Assembly: GCF_003086795.1 (NCBI RefSeq)
Contig: NZ_CP026003.1
Location: 4,035,531-4,099,530 of the forward strand
DNA length: 64,000 bases
Source: Stenotrophomonas sp. SAU14A_NAIMI4_5
GTDB taxonomy: Bacteria; Pseudomonadota; Gammaproteobacteria; Xanthomonadales; Xanthomonadaceae
Direction: 5' to 3'
In this document: positions 26,087-35,800 of the stretch, piece by piece
Numbering within the stretch: position 1 is the stretch's first letter
Layout: every line of letters begins with the position of its first letter
Made by a program: the position numbers and the translations under genes
Notes under the pieces: model-generated
Databases searched by the model: none
What the model was told of the DNA's origin: nothing
What the model saw: the letters and a program-made list of their open reading frames with translations, nothing else

Positions 26087-27370
26087 ATGAACGTACTTGT
26101 CATCGGCTCTGGCGGCCGCGAACACGCCCTGGCATGGAAGCTGGCCCAGTCCTCCCGTGTCACCGAAGTGATCGTGGCGCCCGGCAATGCCGGCACCGCC
26201 AACGAAGACAAGTGCCGCAACGTGGCGGTGAAGGTGACCGACATCGACGGCCTGCTGGCGCTGGCCCAGGCCGAAGGCGTGGCGCTGACCGTGGTCGGCC
26301 CGGAAGTGCCGCTGGTGGCCGGCGTGGTCGACCGCTTCCGCGCCGCCGGCCTGCGCATCTTCGGGCCGACCGCTGCGGCCGCGCAGCTGGAAGGCAGCAA
26401 GGCCTACGCCAAGGATTTCCTGGCCCGCCACAACATCCCCACCGCGTTCTACGCCGTGCACACCGAGGTGGATGCGGCGCTGGCCTACATCCGCGAGAAG
26501 GGCGCTCCGATCGTGGTCAAGGCCGATGGCCTGGCCGCCGGCAAGGGCGTGATCGTGGCGATGACCCAGGCCGAGGCCGAGGACGCGGTGCGTGACATGC
26601 TCTCGGGCAACGCCTTCGGCGATGCCGGCGCGCGCGTGGTCATCGAAGAATTCCTCGATGGCGAGGAAGCCAGCTTCATTTCGATGGTCGACGGCGTGCA
26701 CGCGCTGCCGATGGCCACTTCGCAGGACCACAAGCGCGTCGGCGATGGCGACACCGGCCCGAACACCGGTGGCATGGGCGCCTACTCGCCCGCGCCGGTG
26801 GTGACGCCCGAGGTCCATGCCCGGGTGATGCGCGAGGTGGTGAACCCGACCGTGCAGGGCATGATCGCCGACGGCATCCCGTTCACCGGCTTCCTCTATG
26901 CCGGCCTGATGATCGATGCCAGCGGTGCGCCGAAGGTGATCGAGTTCAACGTGCGCTTCGGCGATCCGGAAACCCAGCCGGTGATGCTGCGCCTGCAGTC
27001 GGACCTGGTGGACCTGGTGGAAGCGGCCATCGATGGCCGCCTGGACCAGGTGGAAACGCAGTGGGATCCACGTCCGTCGCTGGGCGTGGTGCTGGCCGCA
27101 AAGCCTTACCCGGAAGCGCCGATCACCGGTGACGTGATCTCCGGCCTGGACGACGTGCCCGCCAATGCCAAGGTGTTCCATGCCGGCACCACGCTGGATG
27201 CACAGGGCCAGGTGCTCAGCGCCGGCGGCCGCGTGCTGTGCGTGGCCGCGCTGGGCGACAGCGTGCGCGACGCGCAGGCCAATGCCTATGCCGGCGTGGC
27301 CAAGGTGAGCTGGGCCAACGAGTTCCACCGCACCGACATCGGCTGGCGCGCGATCGCACGCGAGGGCTGA
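26087..27370 (+). CDS. purD: phosphoribosylamine-glycine ligase
   Basis: 427 aa (E. coli 429). An ATP-grasp ligase with N-terminal MNVLVIGSGGREHALAWKL, PGNAGTA, ATP-binding VKADGLAAGKGVIVA, HKRVGDGDTGPNTGGMGAYS and IEFNVRFGDPETQPVM. It joins glycine to phosphoribosylamine in de novo purine synthesis. A GTG one codon upstream of the ATG is an alternative start. Followed by a SMAG palindrome and an intrinsic terminator. Confidence 0.97.
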   Translation: MNVLVIGSGGREHALAWKLAQSSRVTEVIVAPGNAGTANEDKCRNVAVKVTDIDGLLALAQAEGVALTVVGPEVPLVAGVVDRFRAAGLRIFGPTAAAAQLEGSKAYAKDFLARHNIPTAFYAVHTEVDAALAYIREKGAPIVVKADGLAAGKGVIVAMTQAEAEDAVRDMLSGNAFGDAGARVVIEEFLDGEEASFISMVDGVHALPMATSQDHKRVGDGDTGPNTGGMGAYSPAPVVTPEVHARVMREVVNPTVQGMIADGIPFTGFLYAGLMIDASGAPKVIEFNVRFGDPETQPVMLRLQSDLVDLVEAAIDGRLDQVETQWDPRPSLGVVLAAKPYPEAPITGDVISGLDDVPANAKVFHAGTTLDAQGQVLSAGGRVLCVAALGDSVRDAQANAYAGVAKVSWANEFHRTDIGWRAIAREG

Positions 27371-27386
27371 GGCCCGCGCGGCGTCA

Positions 27387-27409
27387 GTAGATCCACGCCA
27401 TGCGTGGAT
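27387..27409. repeat. SMAG palindrome
   Basis: GTAGATCCACGCCATGCGTG followed by GAT, 17 bp after the purD stop. Confidence 0.8.
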
Positions 27410-27425
27410 GAGCCCCACAAACAAG

Positions 27426-27451
27426 AAAGGCCCGGCATTGCCGGGCCTTTT
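27426..27451 (+). terminator. intrinsic terminator after purD
   Basis: AAAGGCCCGGCATTGCCGGG followed by CCTTTT: an 8-9 bp GC stem with A and T flanks, ending the purH-purD unit. Confidence 0.85.
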
Positions 27452-27486
27452 GACATTCAAAGAACTGGCCAGTTCGGTGCGATCAA

Positions 27487-27714
27487 TCAACGCGCTTTCG
27501 CGGGCGTCGACCTGCTTGGCTGGATATTGCCACACGCGGAGACAGGCTTAAGACACAGCGCCTCATAGATCCTCAAACGAGGCGTATCGATGAGGTCGTG
27601 AGCGTGCAGACTGACCGCCGCGCCGTGCATCGTCTGCAGCAGTCGGCTTTTCGCACGCCCCTTCTCTTGGGCTTTGGTCACTACATGCGTCCTGCGCTGT
27701 TTCGCATATTCCAT
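27487..27714 (-). CDS. small ORF, possible remnant of an HTH antitoxin-type regulator
   Basis: 75 aa in a stretch of visibly lower GC than its surroundings, flanked on both sides by repetitive palindromes and terminator-like hairpins. The middle part (LLQTMHGAAVSLHAHDLIDTP, then RLRIYEALCLKPV) resembles the dimerisation segment that precedes the helix-turn-helix in XRE-type antitoxins, but the HTH itself is missing and the tail looks random. The open frame also continues upstream of the ATG for at least 15 codons. Probably decayed acquired DNA; expression is doubtful. Confidence 0.35.
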   Translation of the reverse strand: MEYAKQRRTHVVTKAQEKGRAKSRLLQTMHGAAVSLHAHDLIDTPRLRIYEALCLKPVSACGNIQPSRSTPAKAR

Positions 27715-27765
27715 CAGAACCAGATTGTCAGTTCGATAGCTGATCGCGTCATGAGCCGCCGCAGA

Positions 27766-27932
27766 GCATCCACGCGTGGCGTGGATCTACTGGTGCCCCA
27801 CCGCCGTGGTAGATCCACGCCATGCGTGGATAAGCACCACAAACGAGAAAGGCCCGGCATCGCCGGGCAGCCACGTCTGGTGTGAGTCCACGGATGCCGT
27901 ACCGCCGGGGTAGATCCATGCCATGCGTGGAT
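27766..27932. repeat. three SMAG palindromes and a terminator-like hairpin
   Basis: A facing pair (CATCCACGCGTGGCGTGGAT plus CTAC, and GTAGATCCACGCCATGCGTG) at 27766-27831, a third unit at 27910-27932, and between them a GAAAGGCCCGGCATCGCCGG hairpin near 27847-27870. Confidence 0.75.
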
Positions 27933-27949
27933 GCGCGCGCCCCACAAAC

Positions 27950-27981
27950 AAAAAAGGCCCGGCATTGCCGGGCCCTTCTTC
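27950..27981 (-). terminator. intrinsic terminator of rpoH
   Basis: On the minus strand GGGCCCGGCAATGCCGGGCC is followed by a run of six or more T, directly after the rpoH stop. Typical rho-independent terminator. Confidence 0.85.
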
Positions 27982-27999
27982 ATTCCAACGCCTTCCCGC

Positions 28000-28875
<876 letters not shown>

Positions 28876-28886
28876 AGGGCTCATCT

Positions 28887-28911
28887 TAGCAGTCCGGCTT
28901 TTGGACTGCTA
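28887..28911 (-). promoter_or_regulatory. perfect 9-bp hairpin just upstream of rpoH start
   Basis: On the transcript: TAGCAGTCC, a 7-nt loop, GGACTGCTA, followed 2 nt later by the first ATG and 11 nt later by the second. The GGA of the 3' arm could be the ribosome-binding site for the first ATG. There is no T tract, so it is not a terminator. Candidate RNA thermometer or translational control hairpin. Confidence 0.6.
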
Positions 28912-28926
28912 AAGCGGGAGGAAGTT

Positions 28927-28952
28927 CCAGTGTTCCGTGAACAGAACACTGG
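28927..28952 (-). promoter_or_regulatory. second perfect 9-bp inverted repeat in the rpoH leader region
   Basis: CCAGTGTTC and GAACACTGG around an 8-nt centre, with an inner GTTCCGTGAAC dyad. It could be a further RNA hairpin of the rpoH leader or a protein-binding site at the promoter. The remaining gap up to 29160 has AT-rich patches (29020-29045) likely to contain the promoter, and nothing else recognisable. Confidence 0.5.
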
Positions 28953-29160
28953 GCGATTCAACATCCCTACCCTATCGCGAATTGATGACAATGGCGAGCA
29001 GGCTCGACCATGGTCGAATACTTTTAAAATCAATAACTTGTAGCGAAACAGGTGCATGAATGGTCGTTTTGGGCCGCAAAATCCCACGGCGCCACCCCAT
29101 TCAGCCCGGCGATGTTGCCGGTCGTTCAGCCCAGGGCCGCAGGACCGCCCTCGGGCGGCC

Positions 29161-32100
29161 TCAATAGTACCCGGCCATGTTCAGGAAGAAGCCCTTCTGG
29201 TCGTACTTCAGCTCGGTCATATCGTCGCTGAACTCGGTGAAGTTGTAGCCCACGCCGACCTTGAAGTTCTCGCCCACCCGCCGGTCCACGCCCAGCAGCC
29301 AGCCTTTGCGGACGCCGCCATCGCGCACCTTCAGCCAACGGTGCTCGGCCAGCCCTTCCCACTCCGCGAACAGGCGGTAGCGCAGCTGCAGGGCGGCGAA
29401 GTCAGCGCGGCTGTCCAGCCAGGCGCCCTCGCCGCGGCCGGTGCGGTAGTCGCCCCAGCGCGAAGCCAGCTTGGCGGCCATTTCCCAGCGCTCGCCGATC
29501 TGGCGGATGCCCTCCAGCGACAGCACCTGCGAGCGCTGGTCGTACAGGTTGCCGCCTTCCTGGCCCAGCGAGGCCACGTCATAGAGATAGGTGAACTTGC
29601 CGAAGCCGGCCCAGCGCGTGTTGTCGTGCGGGCGCCAGGCGAAGCCGACATTGGTTTCCACCAGCTTGGCATCGGCCACCGGGTTGATCCGGTCCTGGGT
29701 GTCGGCGTAGTTCGCGCGCAGGGCGAAGCGCCAGTCTTCGTTGAGCTTGTACAGCAGGCGGTTGGTGGTCACCCACTGCTCGCGCTGCTCGGCACCGCTG
29801 TCGCGGCGGTACTCCAGCTTGCTGCTCCACTGCGCCACCGCATCGGTGCGGCCGCCGCTGACGCTGTACGCACGGCGGTTGATGCGGCCCACGGTGGATT
29901 CCAGCTCGCCATCCATCAGGGTGAAGCCCAGGTTCCAGCCCTGGGCCGGGTAGAAGTCCATGCCGAAGGTGTGCACCAGGCCCGCGCTGTCCTGGCGGCG
30001 GTCCTTCAGATACTGGCTCTCGTTGTAGACGTTCACCTGGTTGCTCAGGCGCCAGCGCTGGCCGACCGTCCAGCCGCTCTGCAGGCCGCTGTCGAACAGC
30101 GGATCGGTGCCGGTGCGGTCGGTGCTGTAGCTGTAGCTGCCGTACAGGCTGTGGTCGGGCGCCATGCGGTACTCGGCATCGACCTTGCCGCCGTGGCCGC
30201 GGCTGCCGCCACTCAGTTCGGCACCGACGCTGCTGCGGTCGCCGAACAGGTAGCGCGCGCCCAGGGTCAGCAGGTCGTTCTTCTCGTAGGCACCGCCGTC
30301 ATCGTCCAGGGTCACCTGGCCAGTGCCGTACAGCTCCCACGAGGAACCGAAGCGCTGGCGGTAACCGATCGCCGCCAGCAGCGCGGAGACATCCTGCAGC
30401 TCCTGCTCCTCGCGCACCCGGCGCAGTTCGCCGGTCAGCTGGCCGTCGTTGCCCAGCCGCCATTCGGCGGTCAGCTGGCTCTGCTCCAGCGCCAGTTCGC
30501 CCTGCTCGGTGCGGGTGTGGCGGCCGTACAGGCTGAAATCATCGGTGAGGTAGCCGAGGAACTCCGCGCCGTATTCCTGGATCGGCAGGCCGGTGTCCTG
30601 GCGTGCCACCGAGAAGCCGGCATCGACGTCGCGCCACCACGCGCCCAGGCTCCAGTCCTGGGTGGTCCAGCCGAGCTCGCGCAGGTTGGCGCGCGCTTCC
30701 ACCGCCGAGGCCTTGCCCGAACGGCGGCCTTCATACGGATTGCGACGGATGAAGCTGAGGCCGCCGTTGTCCGAATAGAACACCGGCGCTGCGGTGGCAT
30801 CGGTGCGGGTCTGTTCCATCTTCAGGTAGGTGCCGCGGCCGGCCTGCAGGGTCAGGTCGGCGCCCTTCAGGCTGTAGTTCTCGCCGCTGCGGTTTTCTTC
30901 CACCCAGGTGCCGCCCACCGCCACATGGTCGCCGATCCACTGGCGGCCGCGCGCACCGTAGGTCACGTCGTTGCTGCTGAAGCCCAGCGGCACGTATTCG
31001 TAGTCCACCAGCAGCAGCTGGTCGTAGCCGTCCAGCGGCATGTCGCGGGTGATGCTGCGCACGTTCTCGCGGGTCAGCTGCGCCAGCGGCCGGGTCAGGA
31101 TCAGCCGGCCCTGCAGGTCGTCGATCTCGTAGTCCACGCCTTCCTGCAGGGTGGCGCGGGTTTCGGTGCGCCCGGTCGTGCGGTCGCGCACTTCCAGCAC
31201 CACCTGTTCCGAGCCCGGCAGCAGGTCGGTATGGCGCAGGTAGTACAGGCTGCCGCCGGTGCCGAGGAATTCGCTGTGGCCCGGCGCCGACTGCGCCTCC
31301 GAACCGAACACCTTCAGCTGTGAACGCGCTTCACCCAGCGGCGTGGCCGACAGCGAGCGCCAGTTCAACGCGCCGCCGTACAGCGAACGCACGTACTGGC
31401 CGTATTCGGTGCCGGTGATGCCGGTGGCGAAGTTGCCCCACAGGGCCTGGCTCTGGTCCCAGTCCACGCGCAGGTACAGGCGGCCCTGCGTATCGACGTC
31501 GCGGTAGGTGGTGGAATCGTCGCCGTACACCGGGTAGTACAGGTCCGGGTCGAGGCGGCGGAACACGTCCTGCGCATCGGCACGGCTGAAATCGCGGAAC
31601 AGGTACTTCAGCTCGCGGTCCTGGGTGTCGGCCTGCGCGGTCACCAGGTACTTGCCGCGCATCTTGCCCTTCAGGTAGAACGCCAGCCGGCCTTCGCTGA
31701 GGAAACCGTCGGTGTCGCGGTCATCGGCAGCCAGCGGCTGCACGTTGCCACTGGCACTGTTCCTGGACAGGGTGACATCGGCGATGGCGACCAGGAACAG
31801 GTAGCGGCCGGTCACGTCCACGTCCAGCTGGCGCTGCGCGGACGGTGCATCGCGCGATTCCACCCGCACGTCATAGCGGTGCTGGCCGACCGGCTCGAGG
31901 AACTCGGCGGCGAACTTCTGCTCCAGGTCGACCGGGAAATCCTGGCCGTTGATGCGCACGCGGCTGTTCGGTTCCAGGTTGCGGCCGTACAGGCGCACGC
32001 GCGAGCCGTGGATGGGAATGTTCTGCAGGCGCAGCATGCTCTGCCCGTAGATGCTGTTGCTGACCTGCAGGTCCTGCGCGTTGGCCCCGTCCAGCGCCTG

Positions 32101-32859
32101 GCCCAGGGTCTTCTGCACGTTGTCGCGGGTCACCTGCAGGCCACGGTCGAAGTCGGCCGGGGTCACCAGCTGGATGCGCTGGATCTGCGTTTCATCGAAC
32201 GCACCGCCGGCGCCGTACGCACGCGCCACGTAGATCAGTTCATCGCCGGTGCGCAGCTTGAACTGCTCCGGCACGCTGCCATCCCATTCGGCATCGCCCA
32301 CGTAGTCGGACGGCAGCTCGATGCGCGCCAGCGGCGTCACCAGGTCGGTGTCGGTGCCGCGGTACAGGGTGACTTCCAGCTTGTCGATGAAGGAGGCGTA
32401 GTTGTTGTAGCTGTGGAAGCGCAGCGGGCGGATCACCCGGCCGTTCTCGAACGGCACGGTGGCCGCGGCCTGCACGCTCAGGCTGGGCGGCACCATGCTG
32501 GGATCTTCGGTGGCCCAGACCACGCCGCCGTTGGGCAGCTCGGCCATGAACTGGCCGCCACGCGCGGACACGTCGGGGGTGACCGCCGGTGCCAGCGGCA
32601 CGCTGCCGGTGGCCGATGGATCACTGTGGCCTGGCAGGGGCAGCAGCGGCGCGTCGGCGTCATCACCGATCCGCAGCAGCTCACCGTCATTGCTGCGGCA
32701 GGTGTCGCCCTCGCAGCGCACATCGTTGGCCGGTACCGGCACGCTCTGCTGGGCCAGCACCGGGGGAGTGGCCAGCAGCAGGGCGATCACGCTGCAGGAC
32801 ATCGCATGGGGAAGCAGGGCGCGCACGATCAGGGCAGGACTCCGGTGGTTGGTCTTCAT
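29161..32859 (-). CDS. large outer-membrane beta-barrel protein, third gene of giant surface-protein operon
   Basis: 1232 aa. The start MKTNHRSPAL lies 1 nt after the stop of the giant protein gene, so translation is coupled. A signal peptide (SCSVIALLLATPPVLAQ) is followed by about 300 residues with Ig-like beta folds (IPIHGSRVRLYGRNLEPNSR) and then about 800 residues of alternating strands typical of an outer-membrane barrel (YRDVDTQGRLYLRVDWDQ, VGYNFTEFSDDM), ending in the aromatic pair YY as expected for Bam-inserted barrels. There is no TonB box or plug motif I can identify, so it is not a normal TonB receptor. Inferred role: outer-membrane anchor, exporter or assembly partner of the giant protein. 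Confidence 0.75.
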   Translation of the reverse strand: MKTNHRSPALIVRALLPHAMSCSVIALLLATPPVLAQQSVPVPANDVRCEGDTCRSNDGELLRIGDDADAPLLPLPGHSDPSATGSVPLAPAVTPDVSARGGQFMAELPNGGVVWATEDPSMVPPSLSVQAAATVPFENGRVIRPLRFHSYNNYASFIDKLEVTLYRGTDTDLVTPLARIELPSDYVGDAEWDGSVPEQFKLRTGDELIYVARAYGAGGAFDETQIQRIQLVTPADFDRGLQVTRDNVQKTLGQALDGANAQDLQVSNSIYGQSMLRLQNIPIHGSRVRLYGRNLEPNSRVRINGQDFPVDLEQKFAAEFLEPVGQHRYDVRVESRDAPSAQRQLDVDVTGRYLFLVAIADVTLSRNSASGNVQPLAADDRDTDGFLSEGRLAFYLKGKMRGKYLVTAQADTQDRELKYLFRDFSRADAQDVFRRLDPDLYYPVYGDDSTTYRDVDTQGRLYLRVDWDQSQALWGNFATGITGTEYGQYVRSLYGGALNWRSLSATPLGEARSQLKVFGSEAQSAPGHSEFLGTGGSLYYLRHTDLLPGSEQVVLEVRDRTTGRTETRATLQEGVDYEIDDLQGRLILTRPLAQLTRENVRSITRDMPLDGYDQLLLVDYEYVPLGFSSNDVTYGARGRQWIGDHVAVGGTWVEENRSGENYSLKGADLTLQAGRGTYLKMEQTRTDATAAPVFYSDNGGLSFIRRNPYEGRRSGKASAVEARANLRELGWTTQDWSLGAWWRDVDAGFSVARQDTGLPIQEYGAEFLGYLTDDFSLYGRHTRTEQGELALEQSQLTAEWRLGNDGQLTGELRRVREEQELQDVSALLAAIGYRQRFGSSWELYGTGQVTLDDDGGAYEKNDLLTLGARYLFGDRSSVGAELSGGSRGHGGKVDAEYRMAPDHSLYGSYSYSTDRTGTDPLFDSGLQSGWTVGQRWRLSNQVNVYNESQYLKDRRQDSAGLVHTFGMDFYPAQGWNLGFTLMDGELESTVGRINRRAYSVSGGRTDAVAQWSSKLEYRRDSGAEQREQWVTTNRLLYKLNEDWRFALRANYADTQDRINPVADAKLVETNVGFAWRPHDNTRWAGFGKFTYLYDVASLGQEGGNLYDQRSQVLSLEGIRQIGERWEMAAKLASRWGDYRTGRGEGAWLDSRADFAALQLRYRLFAEWEGLAEHRWLKVRDGGVRKGWLLGVDRRVGENFKVGVGYNFTEFSDDMTELKYDQKGFFLNMAGYY

Positions 32860-32860
32860 C

Positions 32861-35800
32861 TCAGCGCCCCTCCCCGCTGCGGGAACCGGCCGGCGGTGAC
32901 AGTCCGCCGGGCGGCTCGATCGCCAGCTGCTGCAGCACGCGGCCATCGCTGCCGTGCACTTCGATGCGTGTGGCGGCGGCGACCTCGGCCGGCAGGCGGC
33001 TGGCCAGTGCATCGCGCACCGTCTGCGCACGCTGCCCGGCCAGGGCTTCCTCGCCCGCCGCAGCGACCAGCAGCACGCGGCCCCCGCCGCGCGCCACCAG
33101 TGCCTGGGCGGCCTTGTCCAGCACGCCCGCGCGGTCGGCTGCCAGCGTGGCGCTGCCGCTGGCGAACAGTGCCTGGCCGAGTTCTACCCGCGCCGGACGC
33201 GGCACGACGGCGGCGGGTGCGCTTTCGCTGCTCAGGGCACCGTCCGGCATGCGCACGCCGAAGTCGAAGCGGACCGGCAGGCCGGGGGTGATGCGCCGGA
33301 CCAGCGGGTTGGGCGTGGTGAAGCGCGCACCGGCCGGCAGCGTCGACGGATCGACCTTGAGGATGAAGTTGCGGCCGCGTGCTTCGCCGCCCGGAATGCC
33401 GACCAGGTGGTAGCGACCGAAGGCATCGGTTTCCATCACCAGGCCTTCCACCGCCGCCACGCGCACGCCGGGGATGCCGCGCTCGCCATCGTCCTGGATG
33501 CCGTTGCCGTTGCGGTCGTCGAACACGCTGCCGACGATCAGGCTTTCATCCAGCAGCGGATCCACGCTGACATCGACGTCGGCCGTGGCCACGTTGGCGA
33601 TGCTGCGGTTCTGCCCGTCGATGGCGGTGATGCGGTTGGTGTGCACGCCGGTGCCGGTACCCGCGCCGACGCGCAGGTAGTAGACCACCGTGGCGCGCTC
33701 GCCCACCGGCACGTCGATGCCGTCGATGCGCAGCGGCTGCACGCCGCTGGTGCGCGCATCGTTGTCGGCATCCTGCACCGCGAAGCCACCGCTGACGAAG
33801 GTGAAGCCCGGCGGCAGCGTATCCAGCAGCGTCGCGCCGTTGGCATCGACCTCGCCCACGTTGTCGATGGTGACCGTGTAGCGCACCAGGTCGCCGATCT
33901 GCGCCGTGCGCTTGGCAGCCACCTTGGTCAGGCGCAGCACGGCCTGCTGGCCGGCCACCGTCACCGCCACGTTGGCTTCGGCGCACAGCGGGGTCGGCAC
34001 GCTCAGGTCGCAGACTCGGTAGCGGAAGCTGTCGGTGCCGCTGAAGTCCGCGGCCGGCGTGTAGGTACACACCCCGTTGGCGCACTGCACGGTGCCGTGG
34101 GCCGGCGCGGCAGCCACCTGCAGCGAGGCCGGGTCCAGCGGCGCGGTGCGGGTGCTGTCGTTGGCCAGCACGTTGATCAGCAGCGGGCCGCTGGTCTCGG
34201 CGGTCACCGCATCGTCGACCAGGGTCAGCACGTTCGGCTCGACGGCGATGGTCACCGATGCGCTGGCACACATCGATGGATCGGCGACATCGCAGACCTG
34301 GTAATCCAGGCTCTGGATGCCCGCGAAGTTGGCCAGCACCGCGAAGCGGATGCGCTTGTTCGGCAGCACCGTGGCATCGCCATACGGCGGCGGCGCGGTG
34401 ATGGTGACAGTGACCGTGGCCGGATCCACCGGCGTGCCATCCACACGGTCGTTGCCAAGCACGTCGATGTCCACCACGCCGTTCTGCGGCATGTCGATCC
34501 GGTCATCCTCGGCCACCACGCCCGGCTCGGCAGCGATGACGGTCACGGTGACGGTGCCGACATCGCAGACAGTGGGCTGGCTGACCAGGCACAGCGTGTA
34601 GGTGGTGCTGTAGCTGCCCTGGGCCAGGCCCGCGGCCACGTCCACCCAGCCATCGGTACTGAAGTTCAGCGCGGGGGTGGCCACCGGCGTGAAGGTGACC
34701 TGGGCCGGATCCAGCGTGGCACTGTTGAAGGTGTCGTTGGTGAACACGTTGAGCAGGCGGGTGCGGCCTTCCGGACCGACCGGGCCACCCGTGTCGTCCA
34801 CCGCCAGCAGCGCGCCCACCGGGCCCTGCACCAGCACGGTGGCGATGGCGGTGGTGCAGTTGGTCGGCACCCCGTTCTCGCACAGCTGGTAGGCCAGCTG
34901 CACCTGCCCGGCCTGCACGCCCGGGGCCACCATGATCTGGCCCTGGTTGTTCATGGTATAGCCCGGCGTGCTGCCGGTCAGGCTGGCCACCACGCTGCCC
35001 ACCGGCGGCGGCGAGACGTTGTTGAAGCTGTCGTTGTCCAGCACCGAGCGGGCGATGGTGCCGCCCACCGACGGATCGACCGGCGTGCTGCTGAAATCAT
35101 CGTTGACCGCCAGCACCACGTTGGCCGCGCCGCCCACGTTGAAGGTGACGGTGGCCGTGCTGCACAGGGCCGCGTTCGGCACCGGCAGGCAGACCTGGTA
35201 GGTGAAGCTGACCGGCCCGCTGGTGCCCACCGGCGGGGTGTAGGTGAAGCTGCCATCGGCGTTGAACAGCAGGCCGGCCGGGGTCGCGCCCTGCACGCTC
35301 CACACCGAACCGGCCGGCATGTTGTCGTTGCCGGCAACGGTATTCGCCAGGGTCTGCCCGGCCTGCACGCTGAAGGCATCCGGCTGCGGCGCGGGGCTGA
35401 CCACCACGCTCACGCTGGCGGTGGCGCAGTTGCCAGGCGCGGCCACTTCGCACACCTGGTAGGTGACCGTGGTCGGCCCGGAGGTGACGCCGGTACCGAT
35501 GCTGATCGTGCCATCCGGGTTGATGCCGAAACCGACCGGTGCGCCGACCAGGGTCAGGGTGACGGTGCCGGCCGCCGGCGGCGAGACGCCGTTGAGCGAA
35601 TCATTGGCCAGCACGCTGGGCGTGGTACCGCCCGGGGCGATGCCGCTGAAGCTGTCATCGCCCGCCACCAGGGTGCCGGTGTTGACGTTGAGGGTGACCG
35701 ACGCGGTACCGCACTGCGCGGCGTTGGGCGCCGGCAGGCACACCCGGTAGGTGAAGGTGACCGCGCCGAGGGTGCCGGCCGGCGGGGTGTAGGTGAAGCT

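Noticed and set aside
27714..27983. 89-codon minus-strand ORF
   Set aside because: It is built from translated repetitive palindromes (HAWHGSTP, THGVDLP) and terminator hairpins.
28912..29055. Small RNA or leader-peptide gene upstream of rpoH
   Set aside because: Short frames lack ribosome-binding sites; the inverted repeats are better explained as leader structure or operators.
29161..32859. Barrel protein as an ordinary TonB-dependent receptor
   Set aside because: I find no TonB box or plug-domain motifs; only the barrel-like C-terminus is shared.
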